Shown one piece after another: positions 34,816 through 42,303 of a stretch of 64,000 nucleotides of DNA. Under the pieces are notes generated by a model. That model was not told the origin of the DNA and searched no databases. It saw only the letters and a list, made by a program, of their open reading frames with translations. Origin of the DNA: Belliella pelovolcani (GTDB taxonomy: Bacteria; Bacteroidota; Bacteroidia; Cytophagales; Cyclobacteriaceae); NCBI RefSeq assembly GCF_900156785.1, contig NZ_FTOP01000011.1, positions 62,001 to 126,000 of the forward strand. The letters run 5' to 3'. Both the position numbers and the translations under genes were made by a program. Numbering within the stretch: position 1 is the first letter of the stretch; each line of letters starts with the position of its first letter.

Positions 34816-35946
34816 TTAAGCTAAAATTTTCTTCAAGCTATCTAAAAACGAAGATAGTTGATTTATTTCAATATTTAAAGGAGGTAGCAAACGAATGGTA
34901 TGCTTTCCTGCTGAACTTCCTGTAAATATTTTGTATTTTGAAATTAATTCAGAACGAATTGGTCCTGCTTCTTTTTCAAAGTCAATCCCAATCATCAAGC
35001 CTTTTCCCCTTACTGATGTGATGCAACCTATCTGTTCAAGTTCTTTTATAAGATAGTTTCCTAATGTATGGGAGTTTGAAATTAAATTTTCACTTTCTAT
35101 AACTTCTAAGACTGCAAGACCAGCTGCGCAGGCAAGGTGATTTCCACCAAAAGTGGTTCCTAATAAGCCATAAGATGCGTTGAAGTCAGGATGGATCAAT
35201 ACGCCACCAATAGGATAGCCATTTCCCATACCTTTGGCAATCGTAATGATGTCAGGTTTGAGTCCATCTACCCACTGATGAGCAAAGAATTTTCCTGTCC
35301 GACCATATCCTGACTGTACTTCATCGAGAATCAATTTAGCACCATACTTTTGACATAGGGATTGAAGATCTAGAAGAAAAGTTGCTTCTGGTACATGTAT
35401 TCCATTGACTCCTTGAATTCCTTCTATGATGATCCCGGCGATATTCCCGATTTTCAACTGTTTTTCAACAGCCTCAGTATCGTTCCAAGGTAAAATAAAG
35501 GTGTCTTTTCGGTGGTTTGAAGGTGCTATTATTTTTGGGTTGTCAGTAAGTGCGACGGCGCCACTTGTTCGACCATGAAATGCACCACTAAAAGATATAA
35601 AACCTGATTTCTGTGTTGCGAATGAAGCAATCTTCAAGGCATTTTCATTGGCTTCTGCTCCAGAATTACACAGAAAGAGATGAAAGTCCGAGTAACCTGA
35701 AAGCTCCCCCAATTTTGAAGCTAATAACTTTTGAATAGGAATTTGAACGGAATTGGAATAAAAAGCGATCTGATCAAGCTGATCTTTGATTCTTTGATTG
35801 AAGTGAGGGTGTGAGTGACCTATAGAGATCACTGCATGGCCTCCATAAAGGTCTAAGTATTCATTTCCTTGATCGTCCCAGATTTTTGCTCCTTGTGCTT
35901 TTACCGGTGTCACATTGATCAATGGGTAGACATCAAATAGTTTCAT
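34816..35946 (-). CDS. argD: N-acetylornithine (N-acylornithine) aminotransferase
   Basis: The PLP-dependent class III aminotransferase converts N-acylglutamate semialdehyde to N-acylornithine. The 376 residues have the catalytic Lys in IITIAKGMGNGYPIGG, the cofactor Asp in KLILDEVQSGYGRTG, and the N-terminal GGHAVISIGHSHP. It follows argC by 10 bases. A gap of 118 bases to argF' contains no recognisable promoter. A second class III aminotransferase (48388-49572) exists in the window, but only this one is in the arg cluster. Confidence 0.95.
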   Translation of the reverse strand: MKLFDVYPLINVTPVKAQGAKIWDDQGNEYLDLYGGHAVISIGHSHPHFNQRIKDQLDQIAFYSNSVQIPIQKLLASKLGELSGYSDFHLFLCNSGAEANENALKIASFATQKSGFISFSGAFHGRTSGAVALTDNPKIIAPSNHRKDTFILPWNDTEAVEKQLKIGNIAGIIIEGIQGVNGIHVPEATFLLDLQSLCQKYGAKLILDEVQSGYGRTGKFFAHQWVDGLKPDIITIAKGMGNGYPIGGVLIHPDFNASYGLLGTTFGGNHLACAAGLAVLEVIESENLISNSHTLGNYLIKELEQIGCITSVRGKGLMIGIDFEKEAGPIRSELISKYKIFTGSSAGKHTIRLLPPLNIEINQLSSFLDSLKKILA

Positions 35947-35956
35947 AATTTCCTAT

Positions 35957-36922
35957 TTAGAAAGCAATGCTTTTGAGTTTTAGACCTTTTTCTTCAGTAA
36001 GGCCAAAAGCCAAGTTGAAGTTTTGAACAGCCTGTCCAGATGCTCCTTTCAATAAATTGTCTATAGCAGCATGAATCACTAATTGACCTGCCTCTTTTTG
36101 AATATGTAAGATACATTTATTGGTATTGACAGCTTGTTTAAGATCTATATCATTGGTAGAAATGTGAGTAAATGCAGCATTAGAATAAAAATCTTTATAA
36201 AGCTTTAATGCATCTTCTAAATTCCCATCAAACTTAAAATAGGCAGTTATCCAAATACCACGGGGGAAGTTTCCTCTGTAGGGAACAAACAATAATTCAT
36301 GATCAAATTTGGGGCTGATTTGAAGGAATGTTTGATTGATTTCCTTGAGATGCTGGTGAGTGAACAACTTATAAACAGATAGATTATTGTTTCGGTGGCT
36401 AAAATGTGAAGTATCAGCTAATTTTTTACCTGCACCTGTACTACCTGTAATTCCAGAAATATGAATCGAGCCTTTTACTAGGTGATTTTTTATGGCAGGA
36501 AGAAGCGCGAGCTGGATTGCCGTAGCAAAGCAACCAGGATTAGCTATTCTTTTTGCAGTTTTGATTTTTGAGGCATTGATCTCAGGAAGTCCATAGACAA
36601 ATCCATCACTTTCATCTCTGAAGTCTGTACTCAGGTCAATTATGACAGTTTTAGGGTCAAAGTTATGCTTTGAAAGAAAGTTCTTTGTTTCCCCATGAGG
36701 TAAACCTAGAAAAACTGCATCTAAACCATTGACTTCGACTCGATCCGTAAAAGTCAGCTCAATATCACCAATCAAGTCTGGATGTACTTCAGCTATATAT
36801 TTTCCTTTTTGGCTATTGGAATGGACATATGCAATATCAACATTTGGATGGTGTACGAGTAATCTAAGGAGTTCACCGCCAGTATAACCCGCTCCACCTA
36901 TGATAGCAACTGTTTTTTTCAT
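35957..36922 (-). CDS. argC: N-acetyl-gamma-glutamyl-phosphate reductase
   Basis: NADPH-dependent reduction of N-acylglutamyl phosphate to the semialdehyde. The 321 residues show the nucleotide loop IGGAGYTGGELLRLL, the catalytic Cys in RIANPGCFATA and the conserved HxxE-type region HQHLKEINQTF. Its start shares ATGA with the stop of argG, implying translational coupling. Confidence 0.96.
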   Translation of the reverse strand: MKKTVAIIGGAGYTGGELLRLLVHHPNVDIAYVHSNSQKGKYIAEVHPDLIGDIELTFTDRVEVNGLDAVFLGLPHGETKNFLSKHNFDPKTVIIDLSTDFRDESDGFVYGLPEINASKIKTAKRIANPGCFATAIQLALLPAIKNHLVKGSIHISGITGSTGAGKKLADTSHFSHRNNNLSVYKLFTHQHLKEINQTFLQISPKFDHELLFVPYRGNFPRGIWITAYFKFDGNLEDALKLYKDFYSNAAFTHISTNDIDLKQAVNTNKCILHIQKEAGQLVIHAAIDNLLKGASGQAVQNFNLAFGLTEEKGLKLKSIAF

Positions 36923-38112
36923 GATTCAGGTTGATTTACTTGATGAAAAATTGCAGTTTGATTACCTAGAATTATGGTAAAACCTTTGACGTCATCGGCA
37001 GTGTACCCCTTATTCATTTCTCCATAGCTACCAAATTTTGATGCCATCAGGTCATGTTTAGACGCTATGCCGATCAATTGGAATCGATAAGGTAAAAGAC
37101 AGGCAGTAACAGTTCCGGAAACAAATTTTTGAGAGTCAGCTAAGAATGCTTCAAGGTTTCTCATCACTGGATCTAGGTAATGTCCTTCATGTAAATGATT
37201 ACCATAAAATTCGGAGATTTGATTTTTCCAATATATCTGCCATTTGGTCAAAGTGTGTTTTTCAAGTAATTGGTGAGCTTTGATAATCAAGAGCGGTGCA
37301 GCTGCTTCAAAACCTACTCGGCCTTTGATTCCAATGATGGTATCACCTACATGAATGTCTCTACCAATACCAAAAGGAGCTACTATTTCATTTACTTTGA
37401 GAATAGCGTCAACTGGATTTTTGAAAGCTTCTCCATTGACAGATTTCAACTCTCCATGTTCATAACCAAGTGTGATTTCTTCCTTCTCTGTCTTTGAAAC
37501 TGGAGTTGGCCATGCTTCTTCTGGAAGACTTTGACTTGAAGTCAAAGTCTCCTTTCCACCAACTGAAGTTCCCCAAATGCCTTTATTAATTGAATAAGCA
37601 GCTTTTTCAAAGTTCATATGTACCCCATGCGTTTTGAGATATTCTATTTCAGCTTCACGACTTAGTTTTAGATCTCTTATTGGAGTGATGATTTCAATAT
37701 CAGGAATGATAGTTTGAAAAATCATATCAAATCTCACCTGGTCATTACCTGCACCTGTACTTCCATGGGCGATGCATTTAGCACCTATATTTTTGGCATG
37801 CTCAGCTAATGTTTTGGCTTGAAGAATTCTTTCAGCTGAAACTGAAAGCGGATAGGTTTGATTTTTAAGGACATTTCCAAATACAAGGTATTTGATAACT
37901 TCATTATAGTAGATGCTAGTGACATCGAGAATTGTAAAAGATGCGATACCGAGACTATTAGCTCTTTTTTCCGTATCCAAAAGTTCATCTTTACTGAAGC
38001 CACCAGTATTGATTAAAACTGCATGAACTTCATAACCAAGGTCCTTTGAAAGATATAAGGCACAAAATGTTGTATCTAGTCCTCCACTGTATGCTAATAC
38101 TACTTTTTTCAT
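36919..38112 (-). CDS. argG: Argininosuccinate synthase
   Basis: Condenses citrulline and aspartate with ATP. I start it at ATG 38112 (397 residues), directly before KKVVLAYSGGLDTTF, the pyrophosphate loop; the TTG at 38133 adds an atypical extension. Other landmarks are HGSTGAGNDQVRFD, WGTSVGGKETLTSSQSLPE and IHVGDTIIGIKGRVGFEAAA. The gene lies 35 bases after the GNAT gene. argG in the second place of the operon, ahead of argC, is the usual Bacteroidota arrangement. Confidence 0.95.
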   Translation of the reverse strand: MKKVVLAYSGGLDTTFCALYLSKDLGYEVHAVLINTGGFSKDELLDTEKRANSLGIASFTILDVTSIYYNEVIKYLVFGNVLKNQTYPLSVSAERILQAKTLAEHAKNIGAKCIAHGSTGAGNDQVRFDMIFQTIIPDIEIITPIRDLKLSREAEIEYLKTHGVHMNFEKAAYSINKGIWGTSVGGKETLTSSQSLPEEAWPTPVSKTEKEEITLGYEHGELKSVNGEAFKNPVDAILKVNEIVAPFGIGRDIHVGDTIIGIKGRVGFEAAAPLLIIKAHQLLEKHTLTKWQIYWKNQISEFYGNHLHEGHYLDPVMRNLEAFLADSQKFVSGTVTACLLPYRFQLIGIASKHDLMASKFGSYGEMNKGYTADDVKGFTIILGNQTAIFHQVNQPES

Positions 38113-38147
38113 CTTTATATTTGTTTCAAGCACTTACGTGCATATAA

Positions 38148-38828
38148 TTAAAATAAGCTAATGGTTTTATTTTTAGTCTTTTTCAAGTTGAGCATGACAT
38201 ACTTTTTTAGCCTAGTCCAGCGCTCAAATAGTTTGATGTTTTTCTTAAAGTCATTTCTTAGCGCTAGGTCTTCTTTTTGAGATTGCTCAGGTTTTGGAAC
38301 ATATAGCATGGCTGTGCAAAGACAGTTGTTTCTACTTTTCATTTGTAGAATTTCAAAATTGACACAGCTCTGACAGCCTTTCCAAAACTGTTCGTCGTCA
38401 GTAAGGTCAGCATAAGAAACAGGGATATAGCCTAATTCTGAGTTGATTTTCATCACAGCAGCACCAGTTGTAAGTCCAAAAATTTTTGACTCGGGGTACT
38501 TTATTCTACTCAGTTTGAAGATTTCCATTTTGATCAATCTCGCTAATCCATATTTTCTAAATTTAGGAGCGACGATCAAACCAGAGTTTGCGACAAATTT
38601 GCCATGTCCCCATGCTTCAATGTAGCAAAATCCTGCCCACTCACCCTGTTCGGTTAAAGCGATTACAGCCTTTCCTTCCATCATTTTAGTTTTGATGTAT
38701 TCAGGAGATCTCTTTGCAATTCCAGTACCTCTGGCTTTTGCAGATTCTTCCATTTCCTCTGTTATGATTATTGCATAATCGAGATGAGCTTCAGTAGCTG
38801 TTGTTATTTTGAATGTGAAATTGTCCAT
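38148..38828 (-). CDS. argA: GNAT acetyltransferase with Cys cluster, probable N-acylglutamate synthase
   Basis: First gene of the arg operon, so it probably acylates glutamate. The 226 residues hold a GNAT core: GFCYIEAWGHGKFVANSGLIV, then the acyl-CoA loop RKYGLARLIKMEIF and KINSELGYIPVSY. It is unrelated in layout to the kinase-like E. coli ArgA. After the core comes a CxxC...CxC arrangement (GCQSC, then NNCLCTAML) that could bind a metal, perhaps for regulation; that is inference. The basic, Lys-rich C-terminus is unusual. The assignment relies on position and fold. Confidence 0.82.
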   Translation of the reverse strand: MDNFTFKITTATEAHLDYAIIITEEMEESAKARGTGIAKRSPEYIKTKMMEGKAVIALTEQGEWAGFCYIEAWGHGKFVANSGLIVAPKFRKYGLARLIKMEIFKLSRIKYPESKIFGLTTGAAVMKINSELGYIPVSYADLTDDEQFWKGCQSCVNFEILQMKSRNNCLCTAMLYVPKPEQSQKEDLALRNDFKKNIKLFERWTRLKKYVMLNLKKTKNKTISLF

Positions 38829-39194
38829 TGATCTTTTGAAATAGACAGTGATTGAATCTGGAATTCAGGTTAGGATAATAATAAATTGCTTGCTATTGTA
38901 GGTCTTCCACATAGGAAACCAATGAAAATAAGAGGGACTATGCCCTATAGCTGTTCCTAAATTCCCTAAAAGGAGCTAAAAATAACATAGCACTATCGGA
39001 GTTTACCGTTAAAACAGAATTGGTCGCTATGTTAGGATATTTTAACATTTGATAATATATCAATGCAAAGGTTAGAACTTATCAATCATTATCAAAGTAA
39101 AATTTCAAATAATTTAAAAATTGAGAATAATTTTTGAATGATGAAAAAATCAAAAAATAATGACTAAATTTGTCAACAAATATAATGTCAACAA
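38829..39194. promoter_or_regulatory. Divergent intergenic region between arg operon and fic
   Basis: These 366 bases contain regulatory-looking structure but no real gene. TAACATAGC (38983-38991) and GCTATGTTA (39026-39034) form a 9-bp perfect inverted repeat. On the minus strand an ATG inside its left arm opens a 16-residue ORF (38938-38988). A 6-bp-arm palindrome TTGATA-ATA-TATCAA lies at 39049-39063. Near the fic start is a pair of 11-base repeats. No arg promoter matching the consensus was found. Confidence 0.5.
38938..38988 (-). other. Possible arginine-operon leader peptide (speculative)
   Basis: A 16-residue ORF, MLFLAPFREFRNSYRA, starts 160 bases upstream of the first arg gene. It has three Arg residues, all encoded by AGG. 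Arg-rich leader peptides can couple translation to operon expression, but no terminator hairpin with a T run is visible between it and argA, so this is a weak call. Confidence 0.2.
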
Positions 39195-39196
39195 AT
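39165..39196 (+). promoter_or_regulatory. Candidate operator overlapping the fic -7 box and start codon
   Basis: TGTCAACAAAT occurs twice, at 39171-39181 and 39186-39196 (period 15). The first copy overlaps a perfect -7 box, TAAATTTG (39165-39172), and lies inside the palindrome ATTTGT-CA-ACAAAT (39168-39181). The second covers the fic start codon. The encoded Fic protein has an N-terminal HTH, so autoregulation is likely. Confidence 0.5.
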
Positions 39197-40265
39197 GAAA
39201 ACTTTGTTTCTAATTTTAAGAGAAGCTAGAATTACAAAAGGAATTGTAATTAGAAATTTGGCGCAAGCATGCGGGTTGGATCCTGCTTTGGTTTCAAAGT
39301 TTGAAAAAGGTCATAGGCTTCCTAATGAAGAAAACTTAAAAGTTTTAGCAAAAGCTCTTGATTTATCTTTTGATGAACTTCGCAAAGTTTGGCTTGCCGA
39401 AAGGGTTTATCAGATTCTTGCAGATGAGAGGGATGCTTCCGATATTCTTGCATTAGCTGAATCAAGAGTAGAATACCTTACTAGTAAGCAATCGTTAGAA
39501 TTACAAGAGTTGGGTAATCCGATTATTGAAAACCTTCAAGAGATAGATGAATTGAAGGACAAGTGGACTGCAGAAAAACCTCTCAATTCTACCCAGCTTC
39601 GAAAAATGAAAGAATTTTTCAATATAGCATATACCTATGAGAGTAATAGGATAGAAGGAAATACACTGACTCTGCAAGAAACACACTTGGTAGTCAATGA
39701 AGGAATTACAATAGGAGGGAAGTCTGTTAGAGAGCATTTGGAGGCTATCAACCACTCCGAGGCGATCGATTATTTAGAAGATTTGGTCAATAAAGATGCG
39801 GTTTTCAATAGGAGAGTACTATTAGAATTACACTATTTGATTCTAAAAGGAATTGATAGAGAATATGCAGGAAAATTTAGAAATGTACCTGTGAGGATTT
39901 CGGGTAGTGAACATATTCCTCCTCAACCTTATTTGCTTGAAAAATTAATGGAGGAGTACTTTATTCATTATGAAAATCACAAAGATACCATGCATCCGGT
40001 GATTTTAGCATCAGAGATGCACGAGAGGTTGGTCAGTATTCATCCATTTGTAGACGGAAATGGCAGGACAAGTAGGTTGGTGATGAATCTGATTTTGATG
40101 CGTCATGGATTTCCAATAGCAAACCTGAAAGGGGATCTGGAGTCAAGGTTGGCATATTATAAAGCATTAGAAAATGTACAGGTTCAAAATGACCCGAGTA
40201 TGTTTTATGATTTGGTAATCAACGCTGTAAAAGATTCACTCCATAGACATTTGGAAATGGCTTGA
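39195..40265 (+). CDS. Fic-domain AMP-transferase with N-terminal HTH
   Basis: The 356-residue product begins with an XRE-type HTH (about residues 11-55; CGLDPALVSKFEKG is the recognition part). A linker leads to the Fic domain with motif HPFVDGNGRTSR at 283-294, including the catalytic His and phosphate-binding GNGR. The inhibitory helix motif SNRIEG is at 150-155, before the Fic core, which makes this an intramolecular class II Fic protein. Such enzymes usually transfer AMP to a protein; the target is unknown. Fusion to an HTH suggests it controls its own transcription. Confidence 0.93.
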   Translation: MKTLFLILREARITKGIVIRNLAQACGLDPALVSKFEKGHRLPNEENLKVLAKALDLSFDELRKVWLAERVYQILADERDASDILALAESRVEYLTSKQSLELQELGNPIIENLQEIDELKDKWTAEKPLNSTQLRKMKEFFNIAYTYESNRIEGNTLTLQETHLVVNEGITIGGKSVREHLEAINHSEAIDYLEDLVNKDAVFNRRVLLELHYLILKGIDREYAGKFRNVPVRISGSEHIPPQPYLLEKLMEEYFIHYENHKDTMHPVILASEMHERLVSIHPFVDGNGRTSRLVMNLILMRHGFPIANLKGDLESRLAYYKALENVQVQNDPSMFYDLVINAVKDSLHRHLEMA

Positions 40266-40275
40266 TTTGTAAATA

Positions 40276-40306
40276 CAGCTTAGTGATTTTTACTAGGCTG
40301 TTTTTA
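40276..40306 (+). terminator. Intrinsic terminator of fic
   Basis: The stem CAGCTTAGT/ACTAGGCTG (one G-T) with a 7-base loop and five T lies 11 bases after the fic stop. Its T run touches the stop of the convergent zinc-ribbon gene. Confidence 0.75.
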
Positions 40307-40459
40307 TAAAATGAACATTATTAAAAGAATAATAGCCATTATTATAGCTACCCAAGTATATAAGGGATTTCTTTTAGGGAATTCAAATTGACAAATTGGA
40401 CAAAAAGCCGCTTTTTGATCTATATCCATTGCGCATGAAGGACATTCTTTGGTTTTCAT
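40304..40459 (-). CDS. 51-residue zinc-ribbon protein with C-terminal membrane helix
   Basis: A complete ORF of 52 codons including the stop. It begins MKTKECPSCAMDIDQKAAFC and continues PICQFEF: two CxxC pairs (CPSC, CPIC) spaced as a zinc ribbon. After PKRNPLYTW comes a single hydrophobic segment of about 17 residues to the C-terminus (AIIMAIILLIMFIL), a tail-anchor layout with the ribbon in the cytoplasm. Regular Cys spacing and codon pattern argue that it is real. Function is unknown; similar ribbon-TM proteins are common near membrane or stress genes. Confidence 0.7.
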   Translation of the reverse strand: MKTKECPSCAMDIDQKAAFCPICQFEFPKRNPLYTWVAIIMAIILLIMFIL

Positions 40460-40516
40460 AATAGAGGAACTCTTTTTGAGGGTTTTTGATTTTCATTTAA
40501 ATAAACTTATAAAATT

Positions 40517-41227
40517 ATGAAAATAGAAATTTGGTCGGACATCATGTGTCCTTTTTGCTATATTGGAAAGAGGAGATTGGAGTCAGCTTTGAATAATTTT
40601 GAATATAAGGATCATATAAAAATTGAATGGAAAAGTTTTTTGCTAAATCCTGATATGGTTACAGATACCAAAAAATCAACTTTGGAGTATTTGTCAGAAA
40701 CAAAAGGATGGTCAATAGAACAAACACGCCAAATAACCAAGCAAGTGGTAGAAATGGCTAAGGAAGAAGGCTTAGAATATCGTATGGATACTACTGTAGT
40801 GGCTAATGCAAAAAAGGCGCACAGGTTGCTTCACTTAGCGAAATCTTTGGACAAAGGGGACGAAATGAAGGAGAGGTTATTAAAAGCATATTTCACAGAG
40901 TCCAAAAATATCGACGATAATCCAACTCTGATAGCCTTAGCCCTTGAAGTGGGTTTAGAAGAGGAAAAGGTGATTAAGTGTCTTGAATCAAAAGAATTTG
41001 AGTCAGATGTAAATAACGATATCAAAGAAGCGATGCAATTGGGAGTAAGGGGTGTCCCGTTTTTTGTTTTAGATAGAAAGTATGGTATATCTGGAGCCCA
41101 ACCTGTAGAAGCGTTTGATCAGACTCTTCAAAAGGCTTGGACTGATTTTGTAAAAGAAAATCCAATCATTCAAATGACCCAAGACAGTCAAGGAATGGCT
41201 TGTGATGTTGATGGGAATTGTGATTAA
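40517..41227 (+). CDS. FrnE-like DsbA-family thioredoxin-fold protein
   Basis: This 236-residue protein has no signal peptide, so it acts in the cytoplasm. The active site is MCPFCYIGKRRLE (CPFC) near the N-terminus. The helical insert and the C-terminal RGVPFFVLDRKYGISGAQPV (cis-Pro loop) match the FrnE/2-hydroxychromene-2-carboxylate-isomerase-like branch of DsbA. Relatives are polyketide or oxidative-stress oxidoreductases. Two extra Cys (CDVDGNC) end the protein. Monocistronic, with a strong terminator. Confidence 0.93.
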   Translation: MKIEIWSDIMCPFCYIGKRRLESALNNFEYKDHIKIEWKSFLLNPDMVTDTKKSTLEYLSETKGWSIEQTRQITKQVVEMAKEEGLEYRMDTTVVANAKKAHRLLHLAKSLDKGDEMKERLLKAYFTESKNIDDNPTLIALALEVGLEEEKVIKCLESKEFESDVNNDIKEAMQLGVRGVPFFVLDRKYGISGAQPVEAFDQTLQKAWTDFVKENPIIQMTQDSQGMACDVDGNCD

Positions 41228-41262
41228 AAAAAGGCTTCGGTTAACTCCCGAAGCCTTTTTCC
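41226..41262. terminator. Bidirectional terminator
   Basis: The stem AAAAAAGGCTTCGG/CCGAAGCCTTTTT, with a loop of about 7 bases, begins at the FrnE-like stop and ends before the convergent SMP-30 gene's stop. A/T tracts on both sides allow action in both directions. Confidence 0.8.
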
Positions 41263-41263
41263 A

Positions 41264-42175
41264 TTAATATGTACCGTATACTTTCATTCTGATTTTATAA
41301 ATTCCTTCGGAAGCTGTGATAAATAGAGTCTTACGATCGGGCCCAGCAAAAACGACATTGGCTGTCCATTTTTCTGGAATAGGGATGTGACCGATCTCTT
41401 CTCCTTTGCGATTATAGATCTTCACACCATCGGCACCAGTCAAGTATAAGTTTCCTCGATAGTCAATGGTCATTCCATCAGATCCTCTATTTATAAAAAC
41501 CTCTCTGTTTGTTAGAAAACCATCTTCGATGATATCATACTTATAAACTTTTTCGGCACCTATATCTGCTACATACAGGGTCTTCCCATCATAAGTTCCC
41601 ACGATGCCGTTTGGTTTTACAAGCTTGTCATCAACTCTCATGAATTGAAGTCTATCAGCTGATAGCAAATATAAGTGCTCGCCATTTTGCTCTGATACTG
41701 CATCTCTTGTCCAATATTCTCTTTTATAGAGAGGATCTGTGATGTACATGGTCCCAGAGGGAGTGATATAAAGATCGTTCGGTCCATTAAGCTTTTTGCC
41801 TTGGTATGCTTCTAATAATACAGTTTTGTTTCCCTTATCATCTATGGACCACAGTTGATTATTTTCATCAGCGCAAGCTATGATGTTACCTTCCCTATCC
41901 ATAAACATTCCATTTGATCGGCCTGCATCTTCCATAAAAACTTCTGTTTTATTGGTGAAAAAAGACCATTTGATAATCCGATTATTGGGCTGATCTGAAA
42001 AGTAAACATCTCCTAATCTGGAAACTGCTGGACCTTCTGTAAATCCAAAACCGTCAGCTATTTTCTCAAGTTGGGCATTTTTTTCAATTAGGTTCTTTTT
42101 GTCTACGATTTGAGCATGGGTGATACTCGACGAAAGGGATAAAAAAATAATAGCACTTAAAATATTACGCTTCAT
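41264..42175 (-). CDS. Exported SMP-30/gluconolactonase-like protein
   Basis: The product has 303 residues with a signal peptide ending THAQ. The six-bladed propeller repeats contain the metal-site residues of the SMP-30 family: GFTEGPAV (Glu), LNGPNDLYITPSG (Asn) and TLYVADIGAEKV (Asp). The family hydrolyses sugar lactones such as gluconolactone. A periplasmic lactonase is the best reading, but members vary widely. Located between two unrelated transcription units. Confidence 0.92.
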   Translation of the reverse strand: MKRNILSAIIFLSLSSSITHAQIVDKKNLIEKNAQLEKIADGFGFTEGPAVSRLGDVYFSDQPNNRIIKWSFFTNKTEVFMEDAGRSNGMFMDREGNIIACADENNQLWSIDDKGNKTVLLEAYQGKKLNGPNDLYITPSGTMYITDPLYKREYWTRDAVSEQNGEHLYLLSADRLQFMRVDDKLVKPNGIVGTYDGKTLYVADIGAEKVYKYDIIEDGFLTNREVFINRGSDGMTIDYRGNLYLTGADGVKIYNRKGEEIGHIPIPEKWTANVVFAGPDRKTLFITASEGIYKIRMKVYGTY

Positions 42176-42253
42176 TTGATGTGTGATTTATGATCAGGTG
42201 AATTAATTTCCCTTGCAAGATAAGATATCAAGCCTGTTTTTTCTAATTCTATG

Positions 42254-42283
42254 TTGTAAATGCCTCCAAGCTTCTTATTTTTG
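42254..42283 (+). promoter_or_regulatory. Bacteroidota-type promoter of the AbgT gene
   Basis: TTG at 42254-42256, a 19-base spacer and TATTTTTG at 42276-42283 match the consensus without mismatch. The ATG lies 21 bases downstream. Confidence 0.55.
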
Positions 42284-42303
42284 ACAAAACCCAAGCATGA
42301 ATC

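Noticed and set aside
39049-39063. TTGATA-ATA-TATCAA palindrome as an arg operator
   Set aside because: Six-base AT-rich arms are expected by chance in 366 AT-rich bases, and the position does not fit a promoter.
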